A stretch of 64,000 nucleotides of DNA from Antiquaquibacter oligotrophicus (GTDB lineage Bacteria > Actinomycetota > Actinomycetes > Actinomycetales > Microbacteriaceae). Positions 7,730 through 17,571 of the stretch are shown in pieces (position 1 is the first letter of the stretch; each line of letters begins with the position of its first letter). The position numbers and the translations under genes were made by a program. The stretch spans positions 2,666,001 to 2,730,000 of the forward strand of contig NZ_CP085036.1 of NCBI RefSeq assembly GCF_020535405.1. Direction: 5' to 3'. The notes under the pieces were generated by a model. The model made no database searches and had not been told where the DNA came from. It saw nothing but the letters and a program-made list of their open reading frames with translations.

Positions 7730-10309
7730 ATGGTGAATGACAACGATTCAACTGAAAACCGTCCAGCAACTGCACCCAAGAGGAGACTCGGACTTTTCGG
7801 ACGCCGCGCAGCCGAGGCATCCAAAAACGACGCGACTTCCGCCGAGCAGGACATCGAAACCACCACGGCACCCGAGCCCGACCCTGTGCCCGAATCTGCG
7901 GTCGAGGACGCTTCGGTCGATGAGGCTCCCGTCGAGGAGACACCGGCGGCCCCTCGCCGTCGTACCCGTGCCAAGAGTGCGGCAGACCACGTGTCGGCGA
8001 GTCCGGGTGTGATCGAAGAGCAGGTCGCGGTGGCCGAGGGTGATACCGCCGACACCTCCTCCTCGGATGCGCCGGCGGAGGAGCCCGTGCGCTCGACGAC
8101 GGCGCTCCTCTTCCAGGCCCCCGATCTTCCTACCCGCCCCGAGCCCGCCGAGGGCGAGGAGGGCGGCACCGTGCGTCGACGTTCACGTCGCCGCAGCGGT
8201 GAGAGCGAGCGTGCGGGGGATGACGCTCCGGGCACTGTCGTGCGGGTGCGCCAGCCGCGCCCCGCTCCGGAGCCGATCACCGAACCACAGCGTGTCAAGG
8301 GGTCCACGAGGCTCGAAGCGAAGAAGCAGCGCCGCCGCGACGGACGTGACGCCGGTCGTCGCCGGCCCGTCGTCACGGAAAGCGAGTTCCTCGCTCGCCG
8401 CGAGAGCGTCGACCGCCAGATGATCGTGCGTTCCAAGCACGGACGTATCCAGATCGCCGTGCTCGAGGACTCCGTGCTCGTCGAGCACTACGTGGCCAAG
8501 GCCCAGGAGGCGAGCCTCATCGGCAACGTCTACCTCGGGCGTGTTCAGAACGTGCTCCCGAGCATGGAGGCGGCGTTCGTCGACATCGGTCGCGGGCGCA
8601 ACGCCGTTCTCTACTCCGGCGAGGTCGATTGGGACGCCGCAGCAGCAGAGGGTGACGGCAAGAACCAGGCCCGCCGAATCGAACTGGCGCTCAAGCCCGG
8701 TGACCGTGTCCTCGTGCAGGTCACCAAGGATCCCGTCGGTCACAAGGGTGCACGACTGACGAGCCAGGTGAGCCTCCCCGGTCGCTACCTCGTTTATGTA
8801 CCCAACGGCTCGATGTCCGGTATCAGCCGCAAGCTCCCCGACACCGAGCGTTCACGTCTCAAGAAGATCCTCAAAGAGGTTCTTCCCGACAACGTCGGTG
8901 TCATCGTGCGGACCGCGGCGGAAGGCGCAACCGAGGAGCAGCTGACTCTCGACGTAAACCGCCTCACCACCCAGTGGGCCGAGATCAGCCGACTCGTGGA
9001 GACCCAGCAGGCTCCCGCGCTGCTTCACTCCGAGCCCGATCTGCTCATCAAGATCATCCGTGATGTCTTCAACGAGGACTTCCAGAAGCTCATCATCGAG
9101 GGCGAGGATGCTCGGCAGACGATCGAGAGCTACCTCCGCTCGGTTGCTCCCGACCTCCTCGACCGCCTGTCGGCGTACGACGGAACCGACGACTCGTTCG
9201 ACCGGTTCCGTGTAACCGAGCAGATCGAGAAGGCTCTGGACCGCAAGGTGTGGCTCCCGTCGGGAGGCTCGCTCGTGATCGACCGCACCGAGGCGATGAC
9301 GGTGGTCGACGTCAACACGGGCAAGTTCGTGGGTTCCGGTGGAAACCTCGAGGAGACCGTCACCAAAAACAACCTCGAGGCGGCCGAGGAGATCGTCCGT
9401 CAGCTTCGTCTGCGTGACATCGGCGGCATCATCGTCGTGGACTTCATCGACATGGTTCTCGAATCGAATCGCGACCTCGTGCTCCGCCGACTCGTGGAGT
9501 GCCTCAGCCGCGACCGCACAAAGCACCAGGTCGCCGAGGTCACGTCGCTCGGTCTTGTCCAGATGACCCGCAAGAAGCTGGGTCTCGGGCTACTCGAGAC
9601 GTTCAGCGAGCAGTGCGATGTGTGCGCTGGCCGCGGCATCATCGTCCACCACGATCCGGTGACGAAGCACCGTCAGCAGACGCAATCGCCGCAGCCCGAA
9701 CAGGGTGGCGGACGGCGTCGCGGACGCGGCGGCAACGGCGGGGCATCCGTCCCCACCGTGAAGAACGGTGTCGGCGGAGTGGGAACCCACGCCATCACCG
9801 AAGACGTCCGTAACGCCCTCGCGCGCGTGGCATCCGTGACCGTGCACCACGACGAGAACGGCGCACCGGCGCCTGACCAGATCGACGGTCAGCTCACCAC
9901 GACGCAGGCAGAGACGAGTGTCGAGGGCGGTGACACCGGCAACGCTCCGGCGACGGATGCCCCGACCGACGCTCCCAAAACGAAGCGCCGTACACCCCGC
10001 AAGTCGAAGGCCTCCGCCGCGAAGTCCTCCGAGAAGAACGCCGGTACCGACGCTGCCCCTGCAGGGTCCTCGGGTGAGGCGGATGGGCAGTCCGACATCG
10101 TCGAGACGGTCGCCATCCTCGACATCCCCGTGGCCAAGCGCGCTCGTGCCCCTCGCACGACACCGGCTCCCGAGGCGCAGCAGTTGCTTGAGACGGTGTT
10201 GGACTCACTGCCACCCGCGTCGTCGCAGCCGTCGTCATCTCGCCCGCGCGTGTCTCGCCGTGCGGGGAGTGCCGGACAGGTTGTGAGTGCGCCCCCAGCC
10301 GAGGACTGA
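7730..10309 (+). CDS. rne: Ribonuclease E/G family endoribonuclease
   Basis: Single-strand-specific endonuclease for rRNA maturation and mRNA turnover. 859 residues. Residues 1 to about 220 are a low-complexity, acidic then basic tail typical of actinobacterial RNase E. The S1-like RNA-binding region begins near residue 234 (SKHGRIQIAVLEDSVLVEHY) and includes VDIGRGRNAVLY. The catalytic DNase I-like region has DVNTGKFVGSG and DFIDM (about residue 571). The zinc-link-like cysteines are CDVCAGRG (about 629-636). The region after 650 is again disordered (Pro/Ala/Ser/Lys-rich) and is a likely scaffold for degradosome partners. It stands alone after a long leader. Confidence 0.94.
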   Translation: MVNDNDSTENRPATAPKRRLGLFGRRAAEASKNDATSAEQDIETTTAPEPDPVPESAVEDASVDEAPVEETPAAPRRRTRAKSAADHVSASPGVIEEQVAVAEGDTADTSSSDAPAEEPVRSTTALLFQAPDLPTRPEPAEGEEGGTVRRRSRRRSGESERAGDDAPGTVVRVRQPRPAPEPITEPQRVKGSTRLEAKKQRRRDGRDAGRRRPVVTESEFLARRESVDRQMIVRSKHGRIQIAVLEDSVLVEHYVAKAQEASLIGNVYLGRVQNVLPSMEAAFVDIGRGRNAVLYSGEVDWDAAAAEGDGKNQARRIELALKPGDRVLVQVTKDPVGHKGARLTSQVSLPGRYLVYVPNGSMSGISRKLPDTERSRLKKILKEVLPDNVGVIVRTAAEGATEEQLTLDVNRLTTQWAEISRLVETQQAPALLHSEPDLLIKIIRDVFNEDFQKLIIEGEDARQTIESYLRSVAPDLLDRLSAYDGTDDSFDRFRVTEQIEKALDRKVWLPSGGSLVIDRTEAMTVVDVNTGKFVGSGGNLEETVTKNNLEAAEEIVRQLRLRDIGGIIVVDFIDMVLESNRDLVLRRLVECLSRDRTKHQVAEVTSLGLVQMTRKKLGLGLLETFSEQCDVCAGRGIIVHHDPVTKHRQQTQSPQPEQGGGRRRGRGGNGGASVPTVKNGVGGVGTHAITEDVRNALARVASVTVHHDENGAPAPDQIDGQLTTTQAETSVEGGDTGNAPATDAPTDAPKTKRRTPRKSKASAAKSSEKNAGTDAAPAGSSGEADGQSDIVETVAILDIPVAKRARAPRTTPAPEAQQLLETVLDSLPPASSQPSSSRPRVSRRAGSAGQVVSAPPAED

Positions 10310-10333
10310 CGCCTCGGGTTAGGATCGTCGGCG

Positions 10334-11437
10334 ATGAGGTCGCCGTCGGACACCACCGTGCACGAGCACGACGGTTCTGGCGACCCCTCGTCGCACGCCC
10401 AGCACGGTCACGATCACACCCATGATCACGGGCACGACCACGGCCCGGTTCGGCTGAGGATCAGTCGTCGCCGCCTCGTGTGGCTGATCGTCGGCGTCGT
10501 CGGCGTCGCGACCCTCCTCATCGTTCGCGCGGTGACGGGCGATGGTGCCTCGCTTCCCGGTCAGGCTCAGGATCTGCTCACGCTCGCGATCAGCGTGATC
10601 GTCGAATCCCTGCCGTTTGTGATCCTCGGCATCCTCTTGTCGATCGTGGTCCAGGCGTGGTTGCCGAACGACCTCCTCCAGCGATATCTCCCGAGAAATC
10701 CCGTGTTGCGGCGGTTCTGCATCTCCCTGTTCGGTATCGCGCTGCCGGTGTGCGAATGCGGCAACGTGCCACTGGCGCGAGGGCTTGTGGTTCAGGGCTT
10801 CACGGTGTCGGAATCGATGACGTTCCTGCTTGCGGCACCCATCATCAACCCCGTCACGATCATCACGACCCATGCGGCATTCGGTTTCGATGACGGCATC
10901 CTCGTCGCCCGCATCCTGGGTGGGCTCGCGATCGCCAACATCGTCGGCTGGGTGTTCAGCCTCCACCGCAAACCCCACGAGTTGCTCACCCCGAGCTTCG
11001 CCGCACAGTGCGAGCGCGGGGTCGAGGAGCACGGCTCCCGGATGTCGCGCAGCATCGACATCTTTGTGCGTGAGACGAGTGTCATCATGCCAGCGCTCTT
11101 CATTGGCGCTCTCGTGGCCGGGGCTATCCAGGTGGCGGTTCCGCGCGAGGTGCTCGTGGAGCTCGGCAGCAACCCGCTGTGGTCGGTCCTCGCAATGATG
11201 CTGCTCGCTTTTGTCATCGCTGTGTGTTCGAGCGTCGACGCCTTCTTCATCCTTCCGTTCGCGTCGACGTTCCTACCGGGGTCGATTGTCACCTTCCTTG
11301 TGTTCGGTCCGATCATCGATATCAAGATGTTGGCCATCATGCGTACGACGTTCACGACGCGCACCCTCGTGCAGTTGACGGTGCTCGTTGGCCTCATGTC
11401 CGCCTTGATCGGATTGGTCGTCAATGTCCTGGCATAA
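10334..11437 (+). CDS. ArsP/YcgR-like permease with His-rich N-terminus
   Basis: A 367-residue predicted permease of the PF03773 (ArsP_1/DUF318) family with about eight or nine transmembrane helices. Residues 9-37 are exceptionally rich in histidine (repeats of HDH and HGHDHG), suggesting metal binding before the first helix. The conserved CECGN-type motif is present (VCECGNVPLARGL). The gene overlaps the next by 14 bases. In Bacillus, YcgR-YcgQ form such a pair, and TIGR03943 proteins accompany this permease family widely. Substrate is unknown; divalent metal is a guess from the His tract. TAGGAT lies 8 nt before ATG with no Shine-Dalgarno, so the transcript is probably leaderless. Confidence 0.8.
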   Translation: MRSPSDTTVHEHDGSGDPSSHAQHGHDHTHDHGHDHGPVRLRISRRRLVWLIVGVVGVATLLIVRAVTGDGASLPGQAQDLLTLAISVIVESLPFVILGILLSIVVQAWLPNDLLQRYLPRNPVLRRFCISLFGIALPVCECGNVPLARGLVVQGFTVSESMTFLLAAPIINPVTIITTHAAFGFDDGILVARILGGLAIANIVGWVFSLHRKPHELLTPSFAAQCERGVEEHGSRMSRSIDIFVRETSVIMPALFIGALVAGAIQVAVPREVLVELGSNPLWSVLAMMLLAFVIAVCSSVDAFFILPFASTFLPGSIVTFLVFGPIIDIKMLAIMRTTFTTRTLVQLTVLVGLMSALIGLVVNVLA

Positions 11438-12173
11438 CGTTCAGCGCTGGCGCGGGGTGGTGCTCGTGGGACTCGCCGTCATCGCGACGCTCATCCTCGC
11501 TTTCAGTAATCAACTCGTGCTGTACATCCATCCGCGATACGTGATCTTCACGGTGGTCATGATCGTTATCGCCCTCGTTTTTGTTGTGGCGAGCCTTCTC
11601 CTCGCGGACAGGGGCGATCCGGAAGAGCCAGCAACAAGATTCTCGAAGGGATTCGCCGTCGCGGGTCTCGCCATCGCCTCCCTCGTGGCGGTGAGTATGA
11701 TCGTGCTTCCGCCGGCCACCCTCTCGAGCGTGACCGCCGACCAGCGCGACATCAACAGCACCGCGCTCGGGGCGAGCGAGACCACACTGGAGGATGCGGC
11801 ATCCGCGTCCGCTGCCACGTTCTCGAGCTTCACCGTGCTCGACTGGGCCTCCCTCCTGCGTCAGACCAGCGATGTGCAGTTCTATGCCGACAAACCCGTT
11901 GACGTCGTCGGCTTCATCACCGCCGACACGGATGACCCGGAGAACGTGTTCTACGTCTCGCGCTTTTTTGTCACGTGTTGCGCCGTTGACGCCCAACCCA
12001 CGGGCATCCCGGTCTACCAGCCCGGTTGGTCTTCGACGCTGTCTGCGGATGACTGGGTGCAGGTGACAGGAACCTTCGAGGCCAATCCGAGCCAGGGCAG
12101 CACCCAACCTCTTGCCCTCATTCCCGACCAGGTGACCCCGACCGAGCAGCCCAGTGAGCCCTACCTCTTCTGA
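11424..12173 (+). CDS. TIGR03943 family partner of the permease
   Basis: A 249-residue membrane protein with N-terminal helices at about residues 10-28, 32-58 and 75-98, then an extracytoplasmic domain. The C-terminal domain contains VVGFITADTDDPENVFYVSR, RFFVTCCAVDAQP and WVQVTGTFE. These are the conserved TIGR03943 features, including the CC pair. It overlaps the permease gene by 14 bases, so the two are coupled and probably form one membrane complex. The family (YcgQ-like) is described only as a putative permease subunit. The paired cysteines after the 'RFFVTC' segment could bind metal or be redox active; that is inference. Confidence 0.8.
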   Translation: MSWHNVQRWRGVVLVGLAVIATLILAFSNQLVLYIHPRYVIFTVVMIVIALVFVVASLLLADRGDPEEPATRFSKGFAVAGLAIASLVAVSMIVLPPATLSSVTADQRDINSTALGASETTLEDAASASAATFSSFTVLDWASLLRQTSDVQFYADKPVDVVGFITADTDDPENVFYVSRFFVTCCAVDAQPTGIPVYQPGWSSTLSADDWVQVTGTFEANPSQGSTQPLALIPDQVTPTEQPSEPYLF

Positions 12174-13539
12174 TCCCGAAACTCGTTCCCCGTTCCGCCG
12201 CGTTTTTCTCGCGGTTGTCGGTGCCCTCGTGCTGCTCTGCGGTGTCTTTCTTGCGATCGCCTACTTGCAGGGGCCGAAACTTTCCGATGCGCAGATCGAT
12301 CTCGTCTCCGCGATCGCGCAACCCGATCAACAATTGCGTTTGTTCCTGAACCAGCAGATCGACGATATCGACCCAGATCAGATCACCGTCACTCCCGCCA
12401 CGGCGGTCTCGGTGTCCACCTCGGGCGACCTCGTGGCCGTCCAGTTCGATACGCCGCTTCGTTATGACACCGAGTACACGGTTCGTATCGACGGTGTACG
12501 CAGTGCTGCTCTCCCTCAGTCGTCGACCGTCGAGCATCGCTTCACAACGGGCGCCCCGTCCCCGCTCTACCTCGACCGCGGAACACCGAACGACGCCATC
12601 GTGCGTGTCGGCCTGAAGGGCAGCGAACGCGAGGTGATCTTCGAGACCCCCGGCATCGGCGCGTTCGCCGCGACGGGCCAGGTGCTCGTTGTCTCCACCG
12701 TTGACGCTGAGGGCATCAGCCGGTTGATGCTCGTGAGCCTCGCCGACGGTGCCGTCGAGGAGTTGCGACTGCCGGAAGAGGGCACCGTGACCGATCTCGC
12801 GGTCTCCGACGCAGGCCCGATCATCGCCTTCACGTTCACCCCGAGTGCCCCGGTGGATGGTGAGGTGTTCGGCGGGCGTCGAGTCCTCGCCATGAACCTG
12901 GAACAAGGCAGAACGTTGTTCACCGTCGGTGAGCTGGGCGGAGAGGTCTTTCCCATCAGCTCGTGGCGTTTCGTTCCCGGCGCGCGTTCGATGGTTGTGC
13001 AGGGCACCGAGGACACGACGTTCCTTCTCGACGCGGCGCCGGAGGCCGTGCCGGTGCCGATCGGCAGATTCACCGACATCCTGGGCATTTCGCGCGACGG
13101 CTCGACCATGTCGGCTTCAGACGCGCTCGGCGGAGTCCTCGTCTCACTGGAGGACGGCGAGACAGAACGATTCGAACCGTCTCTCATCGAAGGGTCGAGT
13201 CCGTTCCTCGGGGAGGTCGAGGTGCTGCCGGACGGCGACGTCATCGAGAAGGCGGCGCTCCAGACGACCGAGGGGCGCTTCCTCGTGGTCATGGCCGTCG
13301 ATGATGGCGAGACGGGCCGTGTGCTGTACCAGACCCCCGCTCAAGCCGGCAGCATCGAAAACTTCCGGGTATCGCCGAACGGACAGTTCGTCGCGGTCGA
13401 GGTTGTACCCGTGATCGCGGATGCGGTGTCCGATGGTTATCTCGTCGATCAGCGCTCCACTACGATCACCACCGTCATCGTCGAGATCGAGACGGGCCTG
13501 ATCGTGCGCAGCGTCGAAGGATTCGGTCTGCTCTGGTAG
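12154..13539 (+). CDS. Membrane-anchored extracytoplasmic beta-propeller-like protein
   Basis: A 461-residue protein not assigned to a named family. One transmembrane segment at about residues 17-38 anchors it, with the remainder outside. Residues 70-130 look like a bacterial Ig-like domain (ITVTPATAVSVSTSGDLVAVQF, RYDTEYTVRIDGV). The remainder has repeated short beta-strand units with 'DG' turns (LVSLADGAVEEL, ISRDGSTMSAS, VSPNGQFVAVEV), as in TolB/YncE-type propellers. GTG 12154 overlaps the previous gene by 20 bases, so it belongs to the same transcript as the permease pair. A role as surface sensor or scaffold is possible but unsupported. Confidence 0.65.
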   Translation: MSPTSSDPETRSPFRRVFLAVVGALVLLCGVFLAIAYLQGPKLSDAQIDLVSAIAQPDQQLRLFLNQQIDDIDPDQITVTPATAVSVSTSGDLVAVQFDTPLRYDTEYTVRIDGVRSAALPQSSTVEHRFTTGAPSPLYLDRGTPNDAIVRVGLKGSEREVIFETPGIGAFAATGQVLVVSTVDAEGISRLMLVSLADGAVEELRLPEEGTVTDLAVSDAGPIIAFTFTPSAPVDGEVFGGRRVLAMNLEQGRTLFTVGELGGEVFPISSWRFVPGARSMVVQGTEDTTFLLDAAPEAVPVPIGRFTDILGISRDGSTMSASDALGGVLVSLEDGETERFEPSLIEGSSPFLGEVEVLPDGDVIEKAALQTTEGRFLVVMAVDDGETGRVLYQTPAQAGSIENFRVSPNGQFVAVEVVPVIADAVSDGYLVDQRSTTITTVIVEIETGLIVRSVEGFGLLW

Positions 13540-13577
13540 CGGAGGCGCTCAGCGGCTGGCTGGTCGCCGCCGGATTG

Positions 13578-13844
13578 TCAGTGCCGATCGCGCTGGGGTA
13601 CCCGCAGTCCGCTAGCCTCCAGGCGGCGCACGAACTCGCGCACACCCACGGGTTGTGCACCCAGCACGACGAGATCGTGCCAGCGCGCCGCCGGCACGTC
13701 ATAGTGGTCGCGGTCGAAACCGCGCCGGGGAATACCGGCGGCCGCCGCAAAATCGTGGAGCTCCTCGAGCGACTCGTCGCTGACGATATGAGCCCATAGG
13801 GTGTTGTGCGCGGGCCAGATGGGCTGGTCGATCAGCACGGTCAT
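13578..13844 (-). CDS. DUF4031 protein
   Basis: An 88-residue soluble protein beginning MTVLIDQPxWPAHxTxWAHxVSD, the signature of the DUF4031 family found across actinobacteria. Function is unknown. It contains several conserved His and Asp residues (H13, H19, H30, D44, H47) but no assigned catalytic motif. TAGAAT (13851-13856, minus strand) lies 6 nt before ATG, so the message is probably leaderless. It ends 38 nt from the 3' end of the convergent propeller-like gene. Confidence 0.8.
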   Translation of the reverse strand: MTVLIDQPIWPAHNTLWAHIVSDESLEELHDFAAAAGIPRRGFDRDHYDVPAARWHDLVVLGAQPVGVREFVRRLEASGLRVPQRDRH

Positions 13845-13872
13845 GGGCCGATTCTACGAAGGGGTGAATCCG

Positions 13873-14454
13873 ATGTCAGTTGCAGAGGGGGTCGATTCCG
13901 TCGCCGAGCGAGCACGCCGACGGCGCCCGGCAGTGGTCGCAGCGGCAGGCGTCGGGGGCTGGATCGTGGCATCCGCGGTTCTGAATACGGTGTTCGCCTT
14001 CGTCAGCGGTCTCGCGTCCAGCGGTCTCTACGACCTGCAGTACTTGCCCTGGATCAACGTTGTCGGCGAGGTGTTCCTCGTTGCGCTGCCCGTCGCGGCC
14101 GTCTTTTTCCTGAGTGTGTGGTGGCTGAGCCCGGTCACGGGAACACAGTCCCTACGCGTCGTCATTACCCGATCGGCGCTGGCGATGGGGCTGGGAGTGC
14201 TCGCCCAGTCCGTCATCGGTCTCGTCGTGGGAGGGATGGCGCGCATACTTGCCGAGCGGTCGCTGTTCGGCGCGACCTTTCCCCTCGCGTCCATCGGCGA
14301 CGTGAGCGTCTGGTCGGTGCAGTCAGCGCTGTCGACGTTCATCGGCCTGCTGCCCCTTGGTGTTCTCGCGGGGGTTTTGCTCTGGATCTGGCTCCGATCG
14401 CGCGGGGGAGAGGTGCCCGCGGCGCACTCCGACGCGCCCGGCGGCGTCGTTTGA
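13873..14454 (+). CDS. Four-helix membrane protein, unknown
   Basis: A 193-residue integral membrane protein with a basic N-terminal segment (ERARRRRPA), then hydrophobic helices near residues 25-48, 62-86, 98-124 and 153-175. The C-terminus is short and polar. No family is recognised. I chose ATG 13873 because AAGGGG (13859-13864) lies at standard distance; an upstream in-frame start at 13801 would overlap the divergent DUF4031 gene. It stands alone before the rplU promoter. Confidence 0.65.
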   Translation: MSVAEGVDSVAERARRRRPAVVAAAGVGGWIVASAVLNTVFAFVSGLASSGLYDLQYLPWINVVGEVFLVALPVAAVFFLSVWWLSPVTGTQSLRVVITRSALAMGLGVLAQSVIGLVVGGMARILAERSLFGATFPLASIGDVSVWSVQSALSTFIGLLPLGVLAGVLLWIWLRSRGGEVPAAHSDAPGGVV

Positions 14455-14550
14455 CCGGATGCCTCAGCGTCGGGTATCGTTGACCCTTGGTGTCTGCAGG
14501 GCTAAGTCCGCAGTTCGAGCACCAACAGCTTCCAAAAGTTAGGGACCGAA
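14451..14550 (+). promoter_or_regulatory. Promoter and leader of rplU-rpmA
   Basis: TTGACC (14451-14456) and TATCGT (14475-14480) are separated by 18 nt and form a recognisable sigma-70-type promoter that partly overlaps the preceding stop codon. The leader is about 64 nt. A ribosomal-protein leader function is possible, but I can name no known structured motif here. Confidence 0.55.
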
Positions 14551-14859
14551 GTGGTTTACGCAGTTGTGCGCGCCGGAGGGCGGCAGGAGAAGGTCGAGGT
14601 CGGCTCGATCGTTGTTCTCGACCGTTTGGCGGCCGAGCAGGGCGGTACGGTTGAGCTCGCTCCCGTGCTGTTCGTTGACGGCGACAAGATCACGCACGAC
14701 GCCAAGTCGCTTGCGAAGATCAAGGTCAAGGCTGAGGTGCTCGGCAACGAGCGTGGCCCGAAGATCGTCATCCAGAAGTTCAAGAACAAGACCGGGTACA
14801 AGAAGCGCCAGGGCCACCGCCAGGAGCTCACCCGCCTCAAGATCACCAGCATCGCGTAG
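14551..14859 (+). CDS. rplU: 50S ribosomal protein L21
   Basis: Large-subunit protein binding 23S rRNA. 102 residues, normal length. It begins [18 protein letters not shown] and has the C-terminal [14 protein letters not shown] tract characteristic of L21. The GTG start follows GTTAGGGAC at short distance. It is followed 14 nt later by rpmA and by obg after a terminator, the standard actinobacterial order. Confidence 0.97.
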   Translation: MVYAVVRAGGRQEKVEVGSIVVLDRLAAEQGGTVELAPVLFVDGDKITHDAKSLAKIKVKAEVLGNERGPKIVIQKFKNKTGYKKRQGHRQELTRLKITSIA

Positions 14860-14873
14860 GGAGCTGAGCACAC

Positions 14874-15125
14874 ATGGCACACAAAAAGGGAGCAAGCTCC
14901 ACCCGTAACGGCCGCGACTCGAACGCCCAGCGCCTCGGCGTCAAGCGCTTCGGCGGCCAGGTCGTCTCGGCCGGCGAGATCCTCGTCCGCCAGCGCGGCA
15001 CCCACTTCCACCCCGGCGTGAACGTCGGCCGTGGTGGGGACGACACGCTGTTCGCTCTCGCCGCTGGTTCGGTCGAGTTCGGCGCGAAGGGCGGCCGCAA
15101 GGTCGTCAACATCGTCACCAACTAG
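14874..15125 (+). CDS. rpmA: 50S ribosomal protein L27
   Basis: Large-subunit protein whose N-terminal tail approaches the peptidyl transferase centre. 83 residues. It starts [20 protein letters not shown] with no cleavable extension of the Firmicutes type, and contains [18 protein letters not shown], diagnostic for L27. GGGAGCTGA precedes the ATG. It is co-transcribed with rplU. Confidence 0.97.
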   Translation: MAHKKGASSTRNGRDSNAQRLGVKRFGGQVVSAGEILVRQRGTHFHPGVNVGRGGDDTLFALAAGSVEFGAKGGRKVVNIVTN

Positions 15126-15140
15126 TTTTCCGTTGTTGGG

Positions 15141-15166
15141 CGAGAGCGAGCTTCGGCTCGCTCTCG
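15141..15166 (+). terminator. Terminator after rpmA
   Basis: An 11-bp stem, CGAGAGCGAGC (15141-15151) and its complement (15156-15166), closed by a TTCG tetraloop and followed by TCGTTT. It separates the ribosomal protein pair from obg, allowing lower expression of the downstream operon. Confidence 0.85.
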
Positions 15167-15214
15167 TCGTTTAAGTCGTCGCATCCGCGGCGCACCGAGC
15201 CTCAAGGAGTCACC

Positions 15215-16768
15215 ATGGCGACCTTCGTCGATCAGGTGACGTTGCACCTTCGCGCCGGTCACGGCGGAAACGGATGTGTGTCCGTCCGCCGCGAGAAGTT
15301 CAAGCCGCTCGCTGGACCCGACGGTGGCAACGGTGGTGATGGGGGAGACATCATCCTGGTCGCGGACCCCCAGGTCACGACGCTCCTCGGCTTCCATCGG
15401 GCACCGCACCGAAAGTCGGAGCACGGTCAGCCCGGGATGGGTGACAACCGTGCCGGTACCTCCGGCCACGACCTCATTCTCGAGGTTCCCGTGGGCACTG
15501 TCGTAAAGTCTCCCGACGGCGAGCAGCTCGCCGACCTGGACTCCCCTGGAATGCGAATGGTCGTCGCGCCGGGTGGCCAGGGTGGACTGGGAAACGCAGC
15601 CCTCGCCACCACCAAGCGCAAGGCGCCGGGATTCGCACTGCTCGGCACACCCGGCTTCGAGGGAGACGTTCTCCTCGAACTCAAGACGGTTGCCGACATC
15701 GCCCTCGTAGGATTCCCGTCCGCGGGAAAGTCCAGTCTCATCGCGGCGATGAGCGCCGCACGGCCCAAGATCGCCGACTACCCGTTCACGACCCTGCACC
15801 CCAACCTCGGTGTCGTCGAATCGGGTGACACTCGCTACACGATTGCTGACGTACCGGGGCTCATCGAGGGCGCAAGCGAGGGCAAGGGTCTCGGCCTCGA
15901 GTTCCTCCGTCACGTCGAACGCTGCTCGGCGCTCTTGCACGTTCTCGACTGTGCGACCCTCGAGCCCGGTCGTGACCCCGTGAGTGACCTCGATGTGATT
16001 CTCGGCGAACTGGCCGCGTATCCGGTGCCCGAAGGGCAACGACCGCTTCTCGACCGTCCCCAGCTCATCGCCCTCAACAAGGTCGACGTGCCCGAGGCGC
16101 GCGACCTCGCCGACATGGTGCGCCCCGACCTCGAAGCTCGCGGGTATACAGTCTTCGAGGTTTCGGCGGCGACGCACTCCGGACTGCGTGAGCTTTCCTA
16201 CGCCCTCGCGGGGATCGTCGAGTCCGAGCGGCAGGCGCGCGCACTCGCCGAAACGGTCAAGCCCCGTATCGTCATGCGTCCGAAACCCGTCGACGAGAAG
16301 GACTTCACCATCCGCGTCGAGGGTGGAACGTACGGCAACACCTTCCGGATTCTCGGCGCCAAGCCCGAACGCTGGGTCGCCCAAACCGACTTCGCCAATG
16401 AGGAGGCCGTCGGCTACCTCGCCGACCGTCTCGCCAAACTCGGCACCGACGAGGCGCTTTTCGCCGTGGGGGCGGTGCCCGGGTCGACCGTGATGATCGG
16501 CGAAGGTGATTCGATCGTCTTCGATTGGGAGCCAACCCTCACCTCCGCGGCGGAGCTCATCACGAGCCCGCGCGGTACCGACTCGCGGTTCGACGACAGC
16601 ACACGCCAGACCAACAAGGAACGCCGCCAGAGCTACCAGGAGCGAATGGATGCCAAGGCGGCGGCTCGCGCGGAGCTACAGGCAGAACGCGAAGCCGGAA
16701 TCTGGACCGACGACGAAGGATTTGCCGTCTCGAAGGAGGACGCGTTCGACGAGGAGGACGGAAAGTGA
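15215..16768 (+). CDS. obg: Obg family GTPase
   Basis: Large-subunit-assembly and stress-response GTPase. 517 residues. The glycine-rich Obg fold is at residues 1 to about 158 ([17 protein letters not shown]). The G domain starts near 160 with G1 [10 protein letters not shown]3 DVPGLI and G4 NKVD. The C-terminal OCT domain is about 345-425 ([14 protein letters not shown]). A charged tail follows ([19 protein letters not shown]). The ATG follows CAAGGAG. It overlaps proB by four bases (GTGA), so stress GTPase and proline synthesis are coupled, as is common in this phylum. Confidence 0.97.
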   Translation: MATFVDQVTLHLRAGHGGNGCVSVRREKFKPLAGPDGGNGGDGGDIILVADPQVTTLLGFHRAPHRKSEHGQPGMGDNRAGTSGHDLILEVPVGTVVKSPDGEQLADLDSPGMRMVVAPGGQGGLGNAALATTKRKAPGFALLGTPGFEGDVLLELKTVADIALVGFPSAGKSSLIAAMSAARPKIADYPFTTLHPNLGVVESGDTRYTIADVPGLIEGASEGKGLGLEFLRHVERCSALLHVLDCATLEPGRDPVSDLDVILGELAAYPVPEGQRPLLDRPQLIALNKVDVPEARDLADMVRPDLEARGYTVFEVSAATHSGLRELSYALAGIVESERQARALAETVKPRIVMRPKPVDEKDFTIRVEGGTYGNTFRILGAKPERWVAQTDFANEEAVGYLADRLAKLGTDEALFAVGAVPGSTVMIGEGDSIVFDWEPTLTSAAELITSPRGTDSRFDDSTRQTNKERRQSYQERMDAKAAARAELQAEREAGIWTDDEGFAVSKEDAFDEEDGK

Positions 16769-17571
16769 CCGAGGTTCGTGGGCACGCCGACATCGCGACC
16801 GCCCGTCGCATCGTGGTGAAGGTGGGCTCATCCTCCGTCAGCGGCCCCAACGTCGGGCAGATCGAGCCGCTCGTGGATGCCCTCGCCAGCGCCCACGCAC
16901 GCGGGGCCGAAGTGATCCTGGTGTCATCCGGTGCCATCGCTACGGGCATCCCGTATCTCCAGCTCGACGCAAGGCCCACCGATCTCGCGACGCAGCAGGC
17001 GGCTGCGGCCGTTGGTCAGAACGTGCTGATCTTCCGTTACCAGGAGAGCCTCGATCGGTACCGCATCGTCGCCGGCCAGATCCTCCTCACCGCGGGTGAC
17101 ATGGAGAACCCGACGCACCGCAGTAACGCACAGCGCGCCATGGAGCGACTGCTCGGCCTACGCATCCTGCCCATCGTCAACGAGAACGACACCGTTGCCA
17201 CGCAGGAGATCCGCTTCGGCGACAATGACCGGCTGGCAGCCATGGTCTCCGTGCTCGTGAGCGCCGACGTGCTAGTGCTTCTCAGCGACATCGACGCACT
17301 GTACTCGCGGCCTCCGGGGGAGCCCGGCGCCGTCCGTATCGACACCGTGCCCTTCGACGATGAACTGTCGGGCGTGACCTTCGGTGATATCGGGGCGGCC
17401 GGGGTCGGCACCGGGGGAGCGAGCACCAAAGTTGCGGCCGCGAAGCTCGCTGCTGCCGCAGGCATCCCCACACTTCTCACGTCAACGCAGAGTGTTGCGG
17501 ATGCTCTCGCCGGCCGCTCACTCGGAACGTGGTTCGAGGCGGCTCCGGTCGTAGACTCGACGCATGACTGA
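16765..17571 (+). CDS. proB: Glutamate 5-kinase (short form without PUA domain)
   Basis: First step of proline synthesis: ATP-dependent phosphorylation of glutamate. 268 residues, composed of the amino-acid-kinase domain only ([10 protein letters not shown] at 18-27, VSSGAIATG near 53, [29 protein letters not shown]). The C-terminal PUA domain present in the E. coli enzyme is absent; such short forms occur in actinobacteria, so I do not regard it as truncated. The start is GTG 16765 within the obg stop (GTGA). It overlaps proA by eight bases. Confidence 0.95.
   Translation: MTEVRGHADIATARRIVVKVGSSSVSGPNVGQIEPLVDALASAHARGAEVILVSSGAIATGIPYLQLDARPTDLATQQAAAAVGQNVLIFRYQESLDRYRIVAGQILLTAGDMENPTHRSNAQRAMERLLGLRILPIVNENDTVATQEIRFGDNDRLAAMVSVLVSADVLVLLSDIDALYSRPPGEPGAVRIDTVPFDDELSGVTFGDIGAAGVGTGGASTKVAAAKLAAAAGIPTLLTSTQSVADALAGRSLGTWFEAAPVVDSTHD

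Noticed and set aside
7498..8436. Minus-strand frame covering the rne leader and N-terminus
   Set aside because: Low-complexity Ser/Arg composition and antisense to RNase E; no ribosome binding site or leaderless promoter at its start.
16765..17571. proB as a truncated gene
   Set aside because: The kinase domain is complete, and PUA-less ProB proteins are known; the coupling to obg and proA is normal.
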